Positions 46,936-56,172 of a DNA stretch of 64,000 nucleotides are shown here, in pieces. This DNA is from Planctomycetota bacterium (GTDB lineage: Bacteria > Planctomycetota > Uabimicrobiia > Uabimicrobiales > Uabimicrobiaceae). The stretch lies in contig JAJDCR010000142.1 in the NCBI GenBank assembly GCA_029260735.1, positions 23,202 through 87,201 on the forward strand. The letters run 5' to 3'. How positions within the stretch are numbered: position 1 is the stretch's first letter; every line of letters begins with the position of its first letter. The notes under the pieces were generated by a model that was given only the letters and a program-made list of their open reading frames with translations, did not search any database and was not told where the DNA came from. The translations under genes and the position numbers were made by a program.

Positions 46936-49542
46936 ATGGGCTTGAGTAAAAAAAGTAAAATTTTACTAGTAGATGATAATCCGATTAATCTTGAAGTATT
47001 GTTTAAAACTCTAGAAAAACTAGATGCAGAACTTCTTATTGCTGAAAATGGGGAGAGTGCTTTATCTATAGCCAGAAAAATGGCACCGGATGTTATTTTA
47101 CTAGATATCATGATGCCTGGTATAGATGGCTATGAAGTTTGCCGACAATTGAAAAACGACTCTAGAACAGCAGATTCTGCGATTATTTTTTTATCTGCAC
47201 TAGTGGATGTGAAAGATAAAGTGAAAGGTTTTGACTTAGGGGGAGTTGACTATATCACGAAACCTTTTCGAGGCAAAGAGGTTATTGCCCGAGTAAAGTC
47301 ACAGTTAAAAATTTGTCATCTTCAACATCAAATCAAGCACGAACTTAAGGTGGCTCAGGAGCTACTCCAGCAAATAAAAAAAAGATTGGAAGGTCCTCTA
47401 CTAGGAAGCAGCGAATCTATAGAGCAGTTGAAGAAATCCATTACCAAGAAAGCCAAAAGTAGTGAGACCCTACTTTTGGTGGGAGCTCCAGGCTCTGGCG
47501 AAGAGGTCGTTGCTCGCTCAATTCATGAAAAGTCTCAACGAGCAAGCCATGCTTTTATCTATGTAAACTGCTCTTTGACCGATTCTACAGAAGAAAAAAA
47601 CATTTACGAGAATAAGTTTTCTTTGGCCAATGGAGGAACGATTTATTTAGACAAAATTAACGACTTACAGCAAGAAGACCAAAAAGAGCTCTGCAATATT
47701 TTGTCAAAAATCGAAGAATCTAAAAATGAGGAAAAAACTCCTTTTCTTGATGTGAGAGTTATCGCTTTTTCTCCGATTGATTTAGCGGATAAAGTAGTCT
47801 ATATGTGCTTTATGGCAAAACTCTATCATCTTATTACAAGAGAAAAACTCCATATTCCCTCTTTGTCAGAACGAAGAGAGGATATACCCATTTTAGCAGA
47901 ATTTTATGCTCAACAATACTCTTCTCAACTGGGTAAGAATATCGAATCTATATCTCCAGAATCCTTAGAAAAAATGATATCTTACAGTTGGCTCGGTAAT
48001 ATTCAAGAGTTAAAAAACTTTATTGAGTGCCAAGTGGTTCTTGAGAAAGGTAGTGTCTTGCAAATAGATGACCAGGCCTTGGGGGGAAATTCTTTAGGGA
48101 GTTACAATTTAATCAAAAAGTTGGGGGTTGGGGGAATGGGAGAGGTATGGCTGGGCAAACATAAGCTTTTGGCTCGACCCGCCGCGATTAAACTGGTTAG
48201 CCTGGAACAAATGGATGAAGTAAAAGAAAAAAATATTCTCTTGAAACGTTTTCATCGGGAAGCAAAGGCAACTGCTCAACTAAAATCTCCTCATACAATT
48301 GAACTCTATGATTATGGAGTGTCTAAAAAAGGTACTTTCTATTATGTGATGGAGTACTTAGAAGGTCTAGATCTTAACTCTATTGTCATACGATTTGGGG
48401 CACTACCTCCTGAGCGAGCAGTTATGTTTTTACAACAAGCCTGTCGTTCTTTAATCGAAGCACACCAGAAAGGACTAGTCCACCGAGATATAAAACCCGA
48501 AAATCTGTTCATTAGTAAACTGGGAGTTGAGTATGATTTTTTGAAAATCTTAGATTTTGGTATTGTTCGATACGATAAGGACAAGGAGGAGGAGGAGGCA
48601 AAACTAACTTCTCCTAATAAAGTCATTGGAAGCCCTAGTACATTTTCTCCGGAAACTTTATTGGGGCAAAAGGCCGATAATCGCTCCGACTTATATTCTT
48701 TAGGATGTGTCACTTACTGGATGCTTACAGGAAGTAACGTTTTTAAAGCAAAAAACTTAATGCAGTATATAGTTTCTCATGCTTCCAAAATACCTGAGCC
48801 CCCTTCTGAAAAATCTCCTTTCAAAATTCCGGAGAAACTAGACCAAATTGTTTTGAAATGCTTGGCCAAAGATCCCAAGGAAAGGTTTTCTTGTGCCAGT
48901 GAACTATGGAATGAATTGAATCAAATTGAGTTTGAAAACTCTTGGACAAGAGATAGAGCAGAAAAATGGTGGCAAGAGAAACTACCAGAGCTTTATAAAC
49001 AAAACTGGTCAAGTAGCCTTGATTCCTCAACCGAAGAAAAGGTAAGCGCTGAAGCTGATTTGTCTTTATTAATCGAAAACTATGAGGAAGAAAATCGGTT
49101 ATCCCCAGATTGTCGGGAAGCAAGTCCAACGAGTCCCTATTTCGTCCTAGATCAAAGTCTCTTTGTTACCCAAGATGGCAACCAAGAAACTTTGAGTAAA
49201 ACTACTCAGCTTTGCTTAAAGAAAGGCGATGCAATTACTCGAGTAACAACAATCGAGTATAATAAAGCCAAAATGGAGAAAGATGCTTTTCCTATTATCT
49301 ACAAAGATAAACTACCAAAGAATGTCACTATTGAAAAACTTACTGCCAATGGTATTGAGCTGACAAAAGAGATTCATTTTGATATCAAAGATAGTGATTT
49401 ACTCATAAAAAATCTTGATATATTGGACAATCTTCCTGAAGAAGGAAGTATTTCTATTGAGTATAAAATGATCCTAGAAAGCCCAGAGGTTTTTGAAGAA
49501 AAACCTAATCGTAAAATTAAGGTTCCTTCTTCTCAAGAGTAA
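46936..49542 (+). CDS. receiver / degenerate AAA+ / Ser-Thr kinase fusion
   Basis: Start at the ATG at 46936 (aaaggga 7 nt upstream). Residues 6-125 are a response-regulator receiver with phosphoacceptor Asp57 and Lys109. Residues about 155-385 match an NtrC-type AAA+ domain (LLGSSESIEQLK, then helical NIQELKNF end), but the Walker A Lys is Glu189, the Walker B Glu is Lys240 and no GAFTGA loop is present, so it should neither hydrolyse ATP nor activate sigma-54. Residues about 390-670 are a Hanks kinase: GVGGMGEVW loop, Lys419, HRDIKPEN at 516-523 and DFG at 540-542. The C-terminal 200 residues are unassigned. A two-component signal probably controls the kinase (inference). Convergent to the partner-switching set that follows. 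Confidence 0.9.
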   Translation: MGLSKKSKILLVDDNPINLEVLFKTLEKLDAELLIAENGESALSIARKMAPDVILLDIMMPGIDGYEVCRQLKNDSRTADSAIIFLSALVDVKDKVKGFDLGGVDYITKPFRGKEVIARVKSQLKICHLQHQIKHELKVAQELLQQIKKRLEGPLLGSSESIEQLKKSITKKAKSSETLLLVGAPGSGEEVVARSIHEKSQRASHAFIYVNCSLTDSTEEKNIYENKFSLANGGTIYLDKINDLQQEDQKELCNILSKIEESKNEEKTPFLDVRVIAFSPIDLADKVVYMCFMAKLYHLITREKLHIPSLSERREDIPILAEFYAQQYSSQLGKNIESISPESLEKMISYSWLGNIQELKNFIECQVVLEKGSVLQIDDQALGGNSLGSYNLIKKLGVGGMGEVWLGKHKLLARPAAIKLVSLEQMDEVKEKNILLKRFHREAKATAQLKSPHTIELYDYGVSKKGTFYYVMEYLEGLDLNSIVIRFGALPPERAVMFLQQACRSLIEAHQKGLVHRDIKPENLFISKLGVEYDFLKILDFGIVRYDKDKEEEEAKLTSPNKVIGSPSTFSPETLLGQKADNRSDLYSLGCVTYWMLTGSNVFKAKNLMQYIVSHASKIPEPPSEKSPFKIPEKLDQIVLKCLAKDPKERFSCASELWNELNQIEFENSWTRDRAEKWWQEKLPELYKQNWSSSLDSSTEEKVSAEADLSLLIENYEEENRLSPDCREASPTSPYFVLDQSLFVTQDGNQETLSKTTQLCLKKGDAITRVTTIEYNKAKMEKDAFPIIYKDKLPKNVTIEKLTANGIELTKEIHFDIKDSDLLIKNLDILDNLPEEGSISIEYKMILESPEVFEEKPNRKIKVPSSQE

Positions 49543-49575
49543 TCCAGCACATTACTAATTCAGCTAATGGCAAAT

Positions 49576-49941
49576 CTAGGAACCAAATATACCAGATTTA
49601 AAACTCTTTATGGCTCTTTCTTGAGTAGGATGAATTTCAAAAACTTTGTCTAGTTTAGTAATCTTGAAAATCTCTTGTATAGCTGGACGCATACAGCATA
49701 GTTTTATAGTACCCTTAACCTCTTTAACCGAGCGCATAGCAACTACCAGTTTGCTAATAAAAGAACTCGACAAATGAGTTACCTTGGTAAAGTTGATAAC
49801 AATTTTTGGTTTATTCCAAGCGTCAACAGCTTTTAGTAAATCTTCTCCGACCTTTTGGATAACGTTTGCTTGGGTGATGGCAGCTATTTGTATGTAAACA
49901 ACTTTTATCTTTCCTTCTGTAACAACTACTATGGTATCCAT
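49576..49941 (-). CDS. STAS-domain anti-sigma factor antagonist
   Basis: The 121-residue single STAS domain has the SpoIIAA/RsbV pattern: INFTKVTHLSSSFISKLV, where the Ser after the hydrophobic strand is the usual phosphorylation site, flanked by the alternating beta-alpha elements. When unphosphorylated such proteins capture the RsbW-type kinase. It lies 1 nt after that kinase gene and third in the operon after the phosphatase, a complete partner switch. Confidence 0.93.
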   Translation of the reverse strand: MDTIVVVTEGKIKVVYIQIAAITQANVIQKVGEDLLKAVDAWNKPKIVINFTKVTHLSSSFISKLVVAMRSVKEVKGTIKLCCMRPAIQEIFKITKLDKVFEIHPTQERAIKSFKSGIFGS

Positions 49942-49942
49942 T

Positions 49943-50404
49943 TTAATCTTCGGCCTTTCTTTTCTTGTGGCTTAGAAATACTCCATTGCCGCCATCAAAG
50001 TAATATACTTCATCCATTATAGAAATGATAAGAGTTAATCCACGGCTACGATAAGAGAGGATGTCCTCTTCGCTTTCGGGTTCTTTTTTTTCCTCTGCCG
50101 AAAACCCTTCTCCTTCTCCCTCAATACGCAGACTCCACTTTTTGCTATCTCCTGCTAAAACGACGGTAACACTCTTCTGAGCATCACATTCATTACCATG
50201 CTCCACAGCATTCGTAACAGCTTCCTCTATACATAAACGGATCTTTATATCATCGTCTGAGTCCACATCTAGATATTTTCCTCGCAAGCATTCTATCAGT
50301 TCCTCGACGGCTTCGTCTTTTTCCTCGAAAGTGCTCGCAAACTTCTTTTGAAAAATAATTTCTCCCACATCATCAGGAGTACTTTGCAAAAATTTTATAT
50401 CCAC
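49943..50404 (-). CDS. RsbW/SpoIIAB-like anti-sigma kinase
   Basis: The 153-residue GHKL ATPase has the N-box EEAVTNAVEHGNE and an SRGLTLIISIMDEV G-box region (about 125-140). Such kinases phosphorylate the STAS antagonist and sequester a sigma factor or other target. The gene is flanked by the STAS gene (1-nt gap) and the SpoIIE-type phosphatase (14-nt gap). No sigma factor gene is adjacent, so the final target is unknown. Confidence 0.92.
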   Translation of the reverse strand: MDIKFLQSTPDDVGEIIFQKKFASTFEEKDEAVEELIECLRGKYLDVDSDDDIKIRLCIEEAVTNAVEHGNECDAQKSVTVVLAGDSKKWSLRIEGEGEGFSAEEKKEPESEEDILSYRSRGLTLIISIMDEVYYFDGGNGVFLSHKKRKAED

Positions 50405-50418
50405 TGCTAAGATTCCCT

Positions 50419-51687
50419 TTACATTATTCTTGCCATAACCACGGTTAAGTCATCCTCTGGTACAACTTCTTTGACAAACGCAAAAAGATCATTCACTATT
50501 TCATTAGTAACTTTGTCTAAAGTTTGTGAACGGTTTTTAACAATAGCAGAAATAACTCTTTCCCAGCCAAATCTTTCTCCTGAAGCATCGATTGACTCCC
50601 AGATTCCGTCGGTCACTAAAACAACTAAGTCGTCTTTTTCGATGTCAGTAACAACCACTTCGTCGTATTCAAAATCAGGCACAATGCCCAAAGGTACCCC
50701 TGTGCTATCCAGCTTATCTGCATTTTCTGATTTTGCCCGCAAAATGATAGGGGGGTCGTGCCCTGCACTGCTGTAAGTCAGTGTTTTTTTCTTTAAATCA
50801 ATGATTCCATAAAACATTGTGACAAACATACCATCTTTTTGTAAGTCGTTACTCGCCAAGCGATTCAAACGAGTCATTGTGTCTTTAGGACTAACTTCGG
50901 TTAGGACTAAAGCTCTTAAAAAAGCCCTAACCGTTGTCATTAAAAGAGCTGGGCCCACTCCATGCCCTGAAACATCGCCAATAATTATAGCAATTCGCCC
51001 ATCGGGTAATTTTAAATAGTCGTAATAGTCCCCCCCAATATCTTCGGCACTTTTACTCCAGCCATACAAGTCTACCGCAGAAAAGTCAACCGCTTCTTGA
51101 GGGAATAAACTTTGCTGGATATTCTGAGCAATCCTCATCGCTTCCGCCATTTTTTCTTTTTCCAAGTAATGCTTAACCAAGTTAGCATTGTCCAGAGAAA
51201 CAGCTGCTTGAGAAGCTAAAGCCTTCAATAATTCAATATCCTCTTCCGTAAAAGAACCACCCTCTTTTTTGTTTAGAACTTGTAAACTACCTGTAACTTG
51301 ATTGTCATGATTCACTAAAGGAGTGCATAAAATATTGCGAGTATGAAAGCCCGTCTTTTTATCGACATCTTGGTTAAAGCGTTCATCTTGGTAAGCATCC
51401 GGAATATGAACGACCTCACCACTTTGAGCAACATACCCAACAATACCATGGCCCAAAGGAACCCGAATTTCTTTGATTTCCGATTTCTCGGCAAAACGAG
51501 TGTAGAGCTCATTTTTTTCTCTATCCAACAAAAACAAACTACTCCGCTCTGCCTCCAGTGCCTCGCTCGTTTTTCCCACAATTAATTCTAATAGCTTAAA
51601 ATGATCTTTTTCTGCCGACATGGCTTTTGATACATCCAGCAAAATATCAAAATTTTTACGCCATTTATTGTTCTCAATCCCTGTCAT
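50419..51687 (-). CDS. GAF-domain SpoIIE/RsbU-type phosphatase
   Basis: The ATG at 51687 has a strong ggggaggga site and avoids overlap with the small gene upstream; the open frame runs 31 codons further. The GAF domain (about 25-165, KNELYTRFAEKSEIKEIRVP and GIVGYVAQSGEVVHIPDAYQ) would sense a small ligand. A short coiled-coil follows. The PP2C-like domain (about 200-420: GGDYYDYLKL, GDVSGHGVGPALLM, SAGHDPPIIL, VTDGIWES, PEDDLTVVM) carries all metal-binding Asp residues. It would dephosphorylate the neighbouring STAS protein. Confidence 0.95.
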   Translation of the reverse strand: MTGIENNKWRKNFDILLDVSKAMSAEKDHFKLLELIVGKTSEALEAERSSLFLLDREKNELYTRFAEKSEIKEIRVPLGHGIVGYVAQSGEVVHIPDAYQDERFNQDVDKKTGFHTRNILCTPLVNHDNQVTGSLQVLNKKEGGSFTEEDIELLKALASQAAVSLDNANLVKHYLEKEKMAEAMRIAQNIQQSLFPQEAVDFSAVDLYGWSKSAEDIGGDYYDYLKLPDGRIAIIIGDVSGHGVGPALLMTTVRAFLRALVLTEVSPKDTMTRLNRLASNDLQKDGMFVTMFYGIIDLKKKTLTYSSAGHDPPIILRAKSENADKLDSTGVPLGIVPDFEYDEVVVTDIEKDDLVVLVTDGIWESIDASGERFGWERVISAIVKNRSQTLDKVTNEIVNDLFAFVKEVVPEDDLTVVMARIM

Positions 51688-51754
51688 GTTCCCTCCCCAT
51701 AGTTTAGAGCCTAGCAACGTTTTAGGATTAGCACCACAACTATCCCGCTTGCTT

Positions 51755-51889
51755 TTATCTACGAATTTTAAAAAGACCAAACATAGCTAGTGCCACTAAG
51801 ACAAAACTAAGAAAAGCCCATTTTTTATTCATTATTTTTCTCCCTGAAATTGAATTTTTTTCTTTCGCAGTGCTTTCTATTTTTCCCAC
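51755..51889 (-). CDS. small single-helix membrane protein
   Basis: A GTG at 51889, preceded by aaaggag at 6 nt, opens a 44-codon frame; an ATG at 51832 with agggag would give 25 codons. Either way the end is a single hydrophobic helix (WAFLSFVLVALAMFGLFKIRR) with a basic tail. It has no similarity that I recognise, but two good ribosome-binding sites in a row and tight placement between operons argue for translation. The C-terminus looks like the helix plus basic end of a PEP-CTERM tail without the PEP motif. Confidence 0.45.
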   Translation of the reverse strand: MGKIESTAKEKNSISGRKIMNKKWAFLSFVLVALAMFGLFKIRR

Positions 51890-51959
51890 AAAAGACTCCT
51901 TTATGGAAATTGAGTAGGTTTCATTATAAAGGGAAAAAAAAAACATCCAAGAAAAAAAC

Positions 51960-53267
51960 TTAGGTTACCATCACCTTAACTCCATCTTGCGGAGTAAAGG
52001 ACAGTCCCTTACGAACAGAGTTAAAGGATTGCTTGGGGCATAGCTCTAAGGCAAATTGCCGGAGAGTGGCCGCAAGGATGATTTTGATTTCCATCATTGC
52101 AAAATGCAAGCCAATGCATCGCTTGACCCCTCCTCCGAACGGACACCACTGAAATTGGTTGTAGCTATTCTCTAAAAAGCGTTGGGGCTGATAAATATTG
52201 GGTTGGGGATAAATGCTGCGGTCGTGGTGGACAAGATCTATCGCTATAACAATATAAGTTCCAGCGGGGAAGGTGTAAGAATCTAGCTTTGTCTCTTCCT
52301 CGAGAATCCGAAGAACAAAGGGAATAACAGGATTCATGCGCATTGCTTCTTTGATTATCGCATCGAGAAGAGGGTCTTGCCAAAGGGAAGAAAAATCGTT
52401 TAGCTCCAATTTTTGTAAGTGAGAAATCAGCTTTTTTTTCCAAGAAGGAGAGGATAGAATCCAGCGAAAGATCCATGACAGAGATGTTGCCGTCGTTTCG
52501 TGTCCGGCGATTAAAAAAGATACTAGGTGGTCGCGGATTTCCTGAGCGGAAATAGGACTTCCGTCTTCGCTTTTGAATTTACTCATCTGCGAGAGTATAC
52601 TCATTTCGCTGTCAGGACAATTGAGATGGGCTTGAATTTCTTGGAAGAGAAAGTCATCTGTTGCTTCGGCTAAACGAGTAAACTTTGCCCAAGGAGTCAG
52701 AGGGCCCAGATTTCTTTGCAAAGGAGGAAAAACCAGAGAGGGCCACCGATAGAAATAACTGAGCATAGCATCCAAATGTTTTTTGAGGGAAAGAAATTTT
52801 TCGGGCTCTTCTATGCCAAAGATCATTCGAATAATAATATCGAGAGAAATGTCCTGCATATTTTCTTGCAAAGTAAGCTCTTCTCCTACCTTCCAATTAT
52901 TAAGCTTCTTTTGGACAATTTTGAGCATACCAGGAGCAAAGTTTTGGGTGTATTCCTGACTAAAGTAAGGCATAAATCTTTTTTTACTCTGCAAGTGTGC
53001 TTTTTGGTCTAGAGCAAAAATGGAGTGGTGCCCGAGTATTTTTGTGAAAGGATTTTGCTCCGGCTTTACTTGGAAAAGCTGAGGGTTGGCAAAAGCCCAA
53101 CGCAAATGTTCTGGTTGAGCAAGGACAACCGCCTGGCGCTTAGCTGGAAGAGAAAGACTAAAAATATTGCCGTATTCTTGGCGATATTTTTTTAAGCTTA
53201 TCAGAAGGTTCCTGTAAGCCTGATATGATTGTACGAAAGATAGGCGAGGGCCAGGCGGTAAACTCAT
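51960..53267 (-). CDS. cytochrome P450
   Basis: The ATG at 53267 (aagga 8 nt upstream) starts MSLPPGPRLSF, a proline-rich N-terminus usual for P450s; a longer frame would run into the preceding gene. The 435-residue enzyme has the I-helix AGHETT (oxygen activation), the ExxR pair in KEAMRMNP and the haem-ligand Cys in FGGGVKRCIGLHFA. It is a monooxygenase needing an electron-transfer partner, which is not in the window. It is the last gene of the seven-gene operon, so it likely acts late on its product. Confidence 0.96.
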   Translation of the reverse strand: MSLPPGPRLSFVQSYQAYRNLLISLKKYRQEYGNIFSLSLPAKRQAVVLAQPEHLRWAFANPQLFQVKPEQNPFTKILGHHSIFALDQKAHLQSKKRFMPYFSQEYTQNFAPGMLKIVQKKLNNWKVGEELTLQENMQDISLDIIIRMIFGIEEPEKFLSLKKHLDAMLSYFYRWPSLVFPPLQRNLGPLTPWAKFTRLAEATDDFLFQEIQAHLNCPDSEMSILSQMSKFKSEDGSPISAQEIRDHLVSFLIAGHETTATSLSWIFRWILSSPSWKKKLISHLQKLELNDFSSLWQDPLLDAIIKEAMRMNPVIPFVLRILEEETKLDSYTFPAGTYIVIAIDLVHHDRSIYPQPNIYQPQRFLENSYNQFQWCPFGGGVKRCIGLHFAMMEIKIILAATLRQFALELCPKQSFNSVRKGLSFTPQDGVKVMVT

Positions 53268-53286
53268 GAGAGAAATCCTTATTTTC

Positions 53287-53910
53287 TTACTTAGTCGGAA
53301 CAAGACATTGGTGCAAAGCAATCCAAAATTTGGCGGCTTCTTGGGCTCCACGTAAAGTCGCTTCGCTCTGCTCAGCTCCCTGATCGGCACAGAGCTTGTG
53401 GCAAAGTCCTCCGTGTTCTTCATCTGCTTCTAAGTGTACTAAAACAAAGGTAGCATTTGTGTTGTTCAGTCCCAGACGAGCCAACTCCTGTTTAGCCTTA
53501 CCAGCGATATGGTCGGCGACACTTTCCAAAGCATAAACAGCTCCCAAATATTCATAGCTATTTTCCGCCGAAATGGATTCCCAGTATTTTTGAAAATCTT
53601 CGACAACACCAGGGGTCTCTTTCTCGGGCTCTTTCCCAAAAGATTTCAAATCTGCTAAAGCCAACTCATAGTGGTCAACCTCTTCTTCAGAAAGATGGTG
53701 GTAAAGCTCTTTGAGTTCTTCGTTGCTGGTTAACTTCATCGCATGAAGTAGACGGCCCTCGCTTCCCAAGGTATAGTGGTACATCATATCCAAAAAATCT
53801 ATGTAGCTCTCTAAGGTCGCTTTAGGTAATAGCTTTGCTACCTCCGCTGCCATATGCTGAGGAACCGCTTCGATTTCTTTTAAGAAGGTGTGCTTTGAAG
53901 TAGTAGTCAT
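53287..53910 (-). CDS. heme-oxygenase-like (putative diiron) protein
   Basis: The start at 53910 has aaagg at the right distance; a start five codons earlier does not. The all-helical 207 residues match the heme-oxygenase-like/TenA-PqqC fold. The order Glu77-x2-His80, Glu129, His159 and Asp163-x2-His166 mirrors the metal ligands of diiron members such as UndA or CADD-type enzymes. These enzymes cleave C-C bonds or oxidise fatty acids or amines. Whether it binds iron is inference. It sits between CapA and P450 genes (19-nt gap). Confidence 0.75.
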   Translation of the reverse strand: MTTTSKHTFLKEIEAVPQHMAAEVAKLLPKATLESYIDFLDMMYHYTLGSEGRLLHAMKLTSNEELKELYHHLSEEEVDHYELALADLKSFGKEPEKETPGVVEDFQKYWESISAENSYEYLGAVYALESVADHIAGKAKQELARLGLNNTNATFVLVHLEADEEHGGLCHKLCADQGAEQSEATLRGAQEAAKFWIALHQCLVPTK

Positions 53911-53948
53911 GTAAGTACCTTTCATTTAGAGACTGTTATAACAGCCTC

Positions 53949-55208
53949 CTAGGATAACGAATTAAAAATTTCTTTAAAGTAGTTTTTATGTTTATCAAAA
54001 TAACGGCCACGAGGATGTTTTTTGTATTCCTCGAAAGAAAGAACTTTTGCATCAAGCCAAGACTTTCCTAATCCTCGCTTGCAGACAGTGGGGAAGACAC
54101 TCAGCTGATTAATATCTCCTTGCTTGCTTAAACTTAAACTCAAAATCGCTCCTGTTTGGCAAGGAATCGTTGGCATAATACTGGCGAAGTTGCCCAACGA
54201 GTAGATGATACAAGCTTGGCGAGGTTTTCCCTCTCTTTCAATTTGAACGGGACATTTTTTATCATATCCGTTCACCGAAATAAGCTCTAGAGGTTGCAAA
54301 ACATGAGGCGAAGTCCCTAAAATAATATCAACTCCCATCTCTATTAGCCTGTAAGCGTGTTTTCGCATAAGTTCATCGGGCCAATACTCATACTCATACC
54401 CCCAATGAGGCATTAAGACTATCCAGTCGGGATTGCTAAGACGAGCAAGAGAAATGAGCTTCTCGACTTTTTCCCAATCAGGAGGAGAATCGGGGTTACC
54501 AAATCCGACCAAAGGAACCCCAAGAGGAAGACCTGAAAATTTTTCTTTGTGATTAATATCAAAAGTAAGCCCGATTACCGCAAAGCGCATTTCTTTGATC
54601 GTTAAATGAGCTATGGCCTGTTCTAAATTTTCCCCTCCTCCCAAGCAAGAGAAGTTTTCCTGGGCGTTTTCAATGCTTGATCGGGTAATCTCCAGGCCTT
54701 CCCAACCTTGGTCGAGAGGATGATTGTTGCATAAGGAAAAAAGATGAGGCACCACCGGATTCTGGTTCAACCAAGGATTGAGATAAGAAAGAGGAGCATT
54801 ATAGTGTAAGGTTTCGTAAACCAAGCGAGGGACTTTTTTTTCAGGAACAATAGGCGTTTCCATATTCGCTAGAACCATCTCTGCTTGGGCAAGATGGTTT
54901 TGGACTCCAGGAGAAAGTATTTCCGCAAATCCACTGCGAATCCACATCAAGTCCCCTACCGCCATCATTTTCACATCTGACTCGTGGGAACTTGCAGAAG
55001 CAGAGGCCCTCCCATTATTTTTGTCTAAGTAAGAGGCCATTGATAAGTAGTGCTCTTCGTCTTTTTTACTCCAGGGAGTAGGGCGATGGAATAAGTTTTT
55101 GGCAATATAACGTAAGTTCATATCCCAACGCCACAGCGGCCAGCGCCCATTTTCGTAGCGAATACGTTCATAAAAAACTTCGCGCAGTTTTTCGAAAGAT
55201 AGGGCCAT
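53949..55208 (-). CDS. CapA-family metallophosphatase-like protein
   Basis: The 419 residues carry the PGA_cap/CapA layout: GDLMW, a metal-binding ANMETP, NNHPLDQG, PHWGYEYEYWP, GTSPHVLQPLE and YSLGNF at the end. CapA proteins act in poly-gamma-glutamate capsule synthesis or as phosphoesterases; no PgsB/PgsC partners are adjacent, so a different role in this operon is likely. There is no signal peptide, unlike membrane-anchored CapA, so it looks cytoplasmic. Start codon 2 nt after the desaturase stop. Confidence 0.88.
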   Translation of the reverse strand: MALSFEKLREVFYERIRYENGRWPLWRWDMNLRYIAKNLFHRPTPWSKKDEEHYLSMASYLDKNNGRASASASSHESDVKMMAVGDLMWIRSGFAEILSPGVQNHLAQAEMVLANMETPIVPEKKVPRLVYETLHYNAPLSYLNPWLNQNPVVPHLFSLCNNHPLDQGWEGLEITRSSIENAQENFSCLGGGENLEQAIAHLTIKEMRFAVIGLTFDINHKEKFSGLPLGVPLVGFGNPDSPPDWEKVEKLISLARLSNPDWIVLMPHWGYEYEYWPDELMRKHAYRLIEMGVDIILGTSPHVLQPLELISVNGYDKKCPVQIEREGKPRQACIIYSLGNFASIMPTIPCQTGAILSLSLSKQGDINQLSVFPTVCKRGLGKSWLDAKVLSFEEYKKHPRGRYFDKHKNYFKEIFNSLS

Positions 55209-55210
55209 TT

Positions 55211-56158
55211 TTAATTTTGTCTTTTCCGTTGAAATGTCGCTAGTTTGATATCCTGGTCCACAATGGTTGGCCCAGCGTATAGTGCTGCCAACATTACTTT
55301 CAGATAACTCTTAAAAACAGGAGCTTTACGTTCTTTCAAATGAGGCGAGAGATGTTCGTGCAAAGCCGGTAAATTATAGCCAGGCACCCGAGGAAAAAGA
55401 TGGTGGTCTAAATGATAATTGAGACCATTCCAAAAGTAGGTGACAAAGCGATTGCTCTGAACGGTTGTTGCCGTTCGATAACGATTTCCTTCCCAATCAT
55501 TAGCATGGTGGTCGCTAATCGACTTAAGCCCATTGTAAGGGCTCGTAAACAAGACAGGGATAAGCCAAACTTGCCAAGCGGCTGAGGTAAGATTGTAAGA
55601 AGAAAGACACGACCAAAGAAGAATATAAAAACAAGCGTAGGTCAGTAAAACGAACAAATGTCGAATAAGCTTACGACGAGAAAAATGCTGAATCGGATAA
55701 AATATATTGAAGTAAAGTAAACTTAAGATAAGTCCCAAAAAAACAATGCTATAGAAGCGCAAAAGTAAAAGCCATGATCGACGGCCGGCGTTAAAAGCGT
55801 CGGGGTCTTTATCTGTGCGATTAAACTTATGGTGCATCAAATGATCGTGCTTGAGAGGCTCGTAAGCAATCCCTACGACGAGACTAAGGATGTTACCTAA
55901 GAGAATATTTTGCCAAGGGCGAGGAAATAAATTGTTGTGCCAAGTCTCATGGCTCAATTGGACTAAGCCATTGATGACAAAACCAAGAAGTGCCCAGAGA
56001 AAGACCTTCCCGATGATTAGATCCGTATGTAAGATCCCCCAAGCAAGAAGAACCCACAAGCCCACTAAGAGAGCTAGCTTTCGCAAAACATAGCCCGTAT
56101 CTTTTTTCAGTAGAGCGACCAATTGTTCCCGAGAAAGACCAAAAGAAGCCTCATTCAT
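55211..56158 (-). CDS. membrane fatty-acid desaturase
   Basis: The 315-residue protein has about four membrane helices and three His boxes: HETWHN (70-75), HDHLMHHKF (from 104) and HLDHHLFPRVPGYNLP near the C-terminus, plus DHHANDWEGNRYRT, all expected in FA_desaturase (PF00487)-type di-iron oxygenases. It could desaturate or hydroxylate an acyl chain; carotenoid-type and sphingolipid-type members are similar. It lies between the methyltransferase (14-nt gap) and the CapA gene (2-nt gap). Confidence 0.93.
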   Translation of the reverse strand: MNEASFGLSREQLVALLKKDTGYVLRKLALLVGLWVLLAWGILHTDLIIGKVFLWALLGFVINGLVQLSHETWHNNLFPRPWQNILLGNILSLVVGIAYEPLKHDHLMHHKFNRTDKDPDAFNAGRRSWLLLLRFYSIVFLGLILSLLYFNIFYPIQHFSRRKLIRHLFVLLTYACFYILLWSCLSSYNLTSAAWQVWLIPVLFTSPYNGLKSISDHHANDWEGNRYRTATTVQSNRFVTYFWNGLNYHLDHHLFPRVPGYNLPALHEHLSPHLKERKAPVFKSYLKVMLAALYAGPTIVDQDIKLATFQRKRQN

Positions 56159-56172
56159 GACGATTCCCTTTT

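Noticed and set aside
53268..53423. 52-residue N-terminal extension of the P450
   Set aside because: It overlaps the preceding gene and lacks a ribosome-binding site; MSLPPGPRLSF is a normal P450 start.
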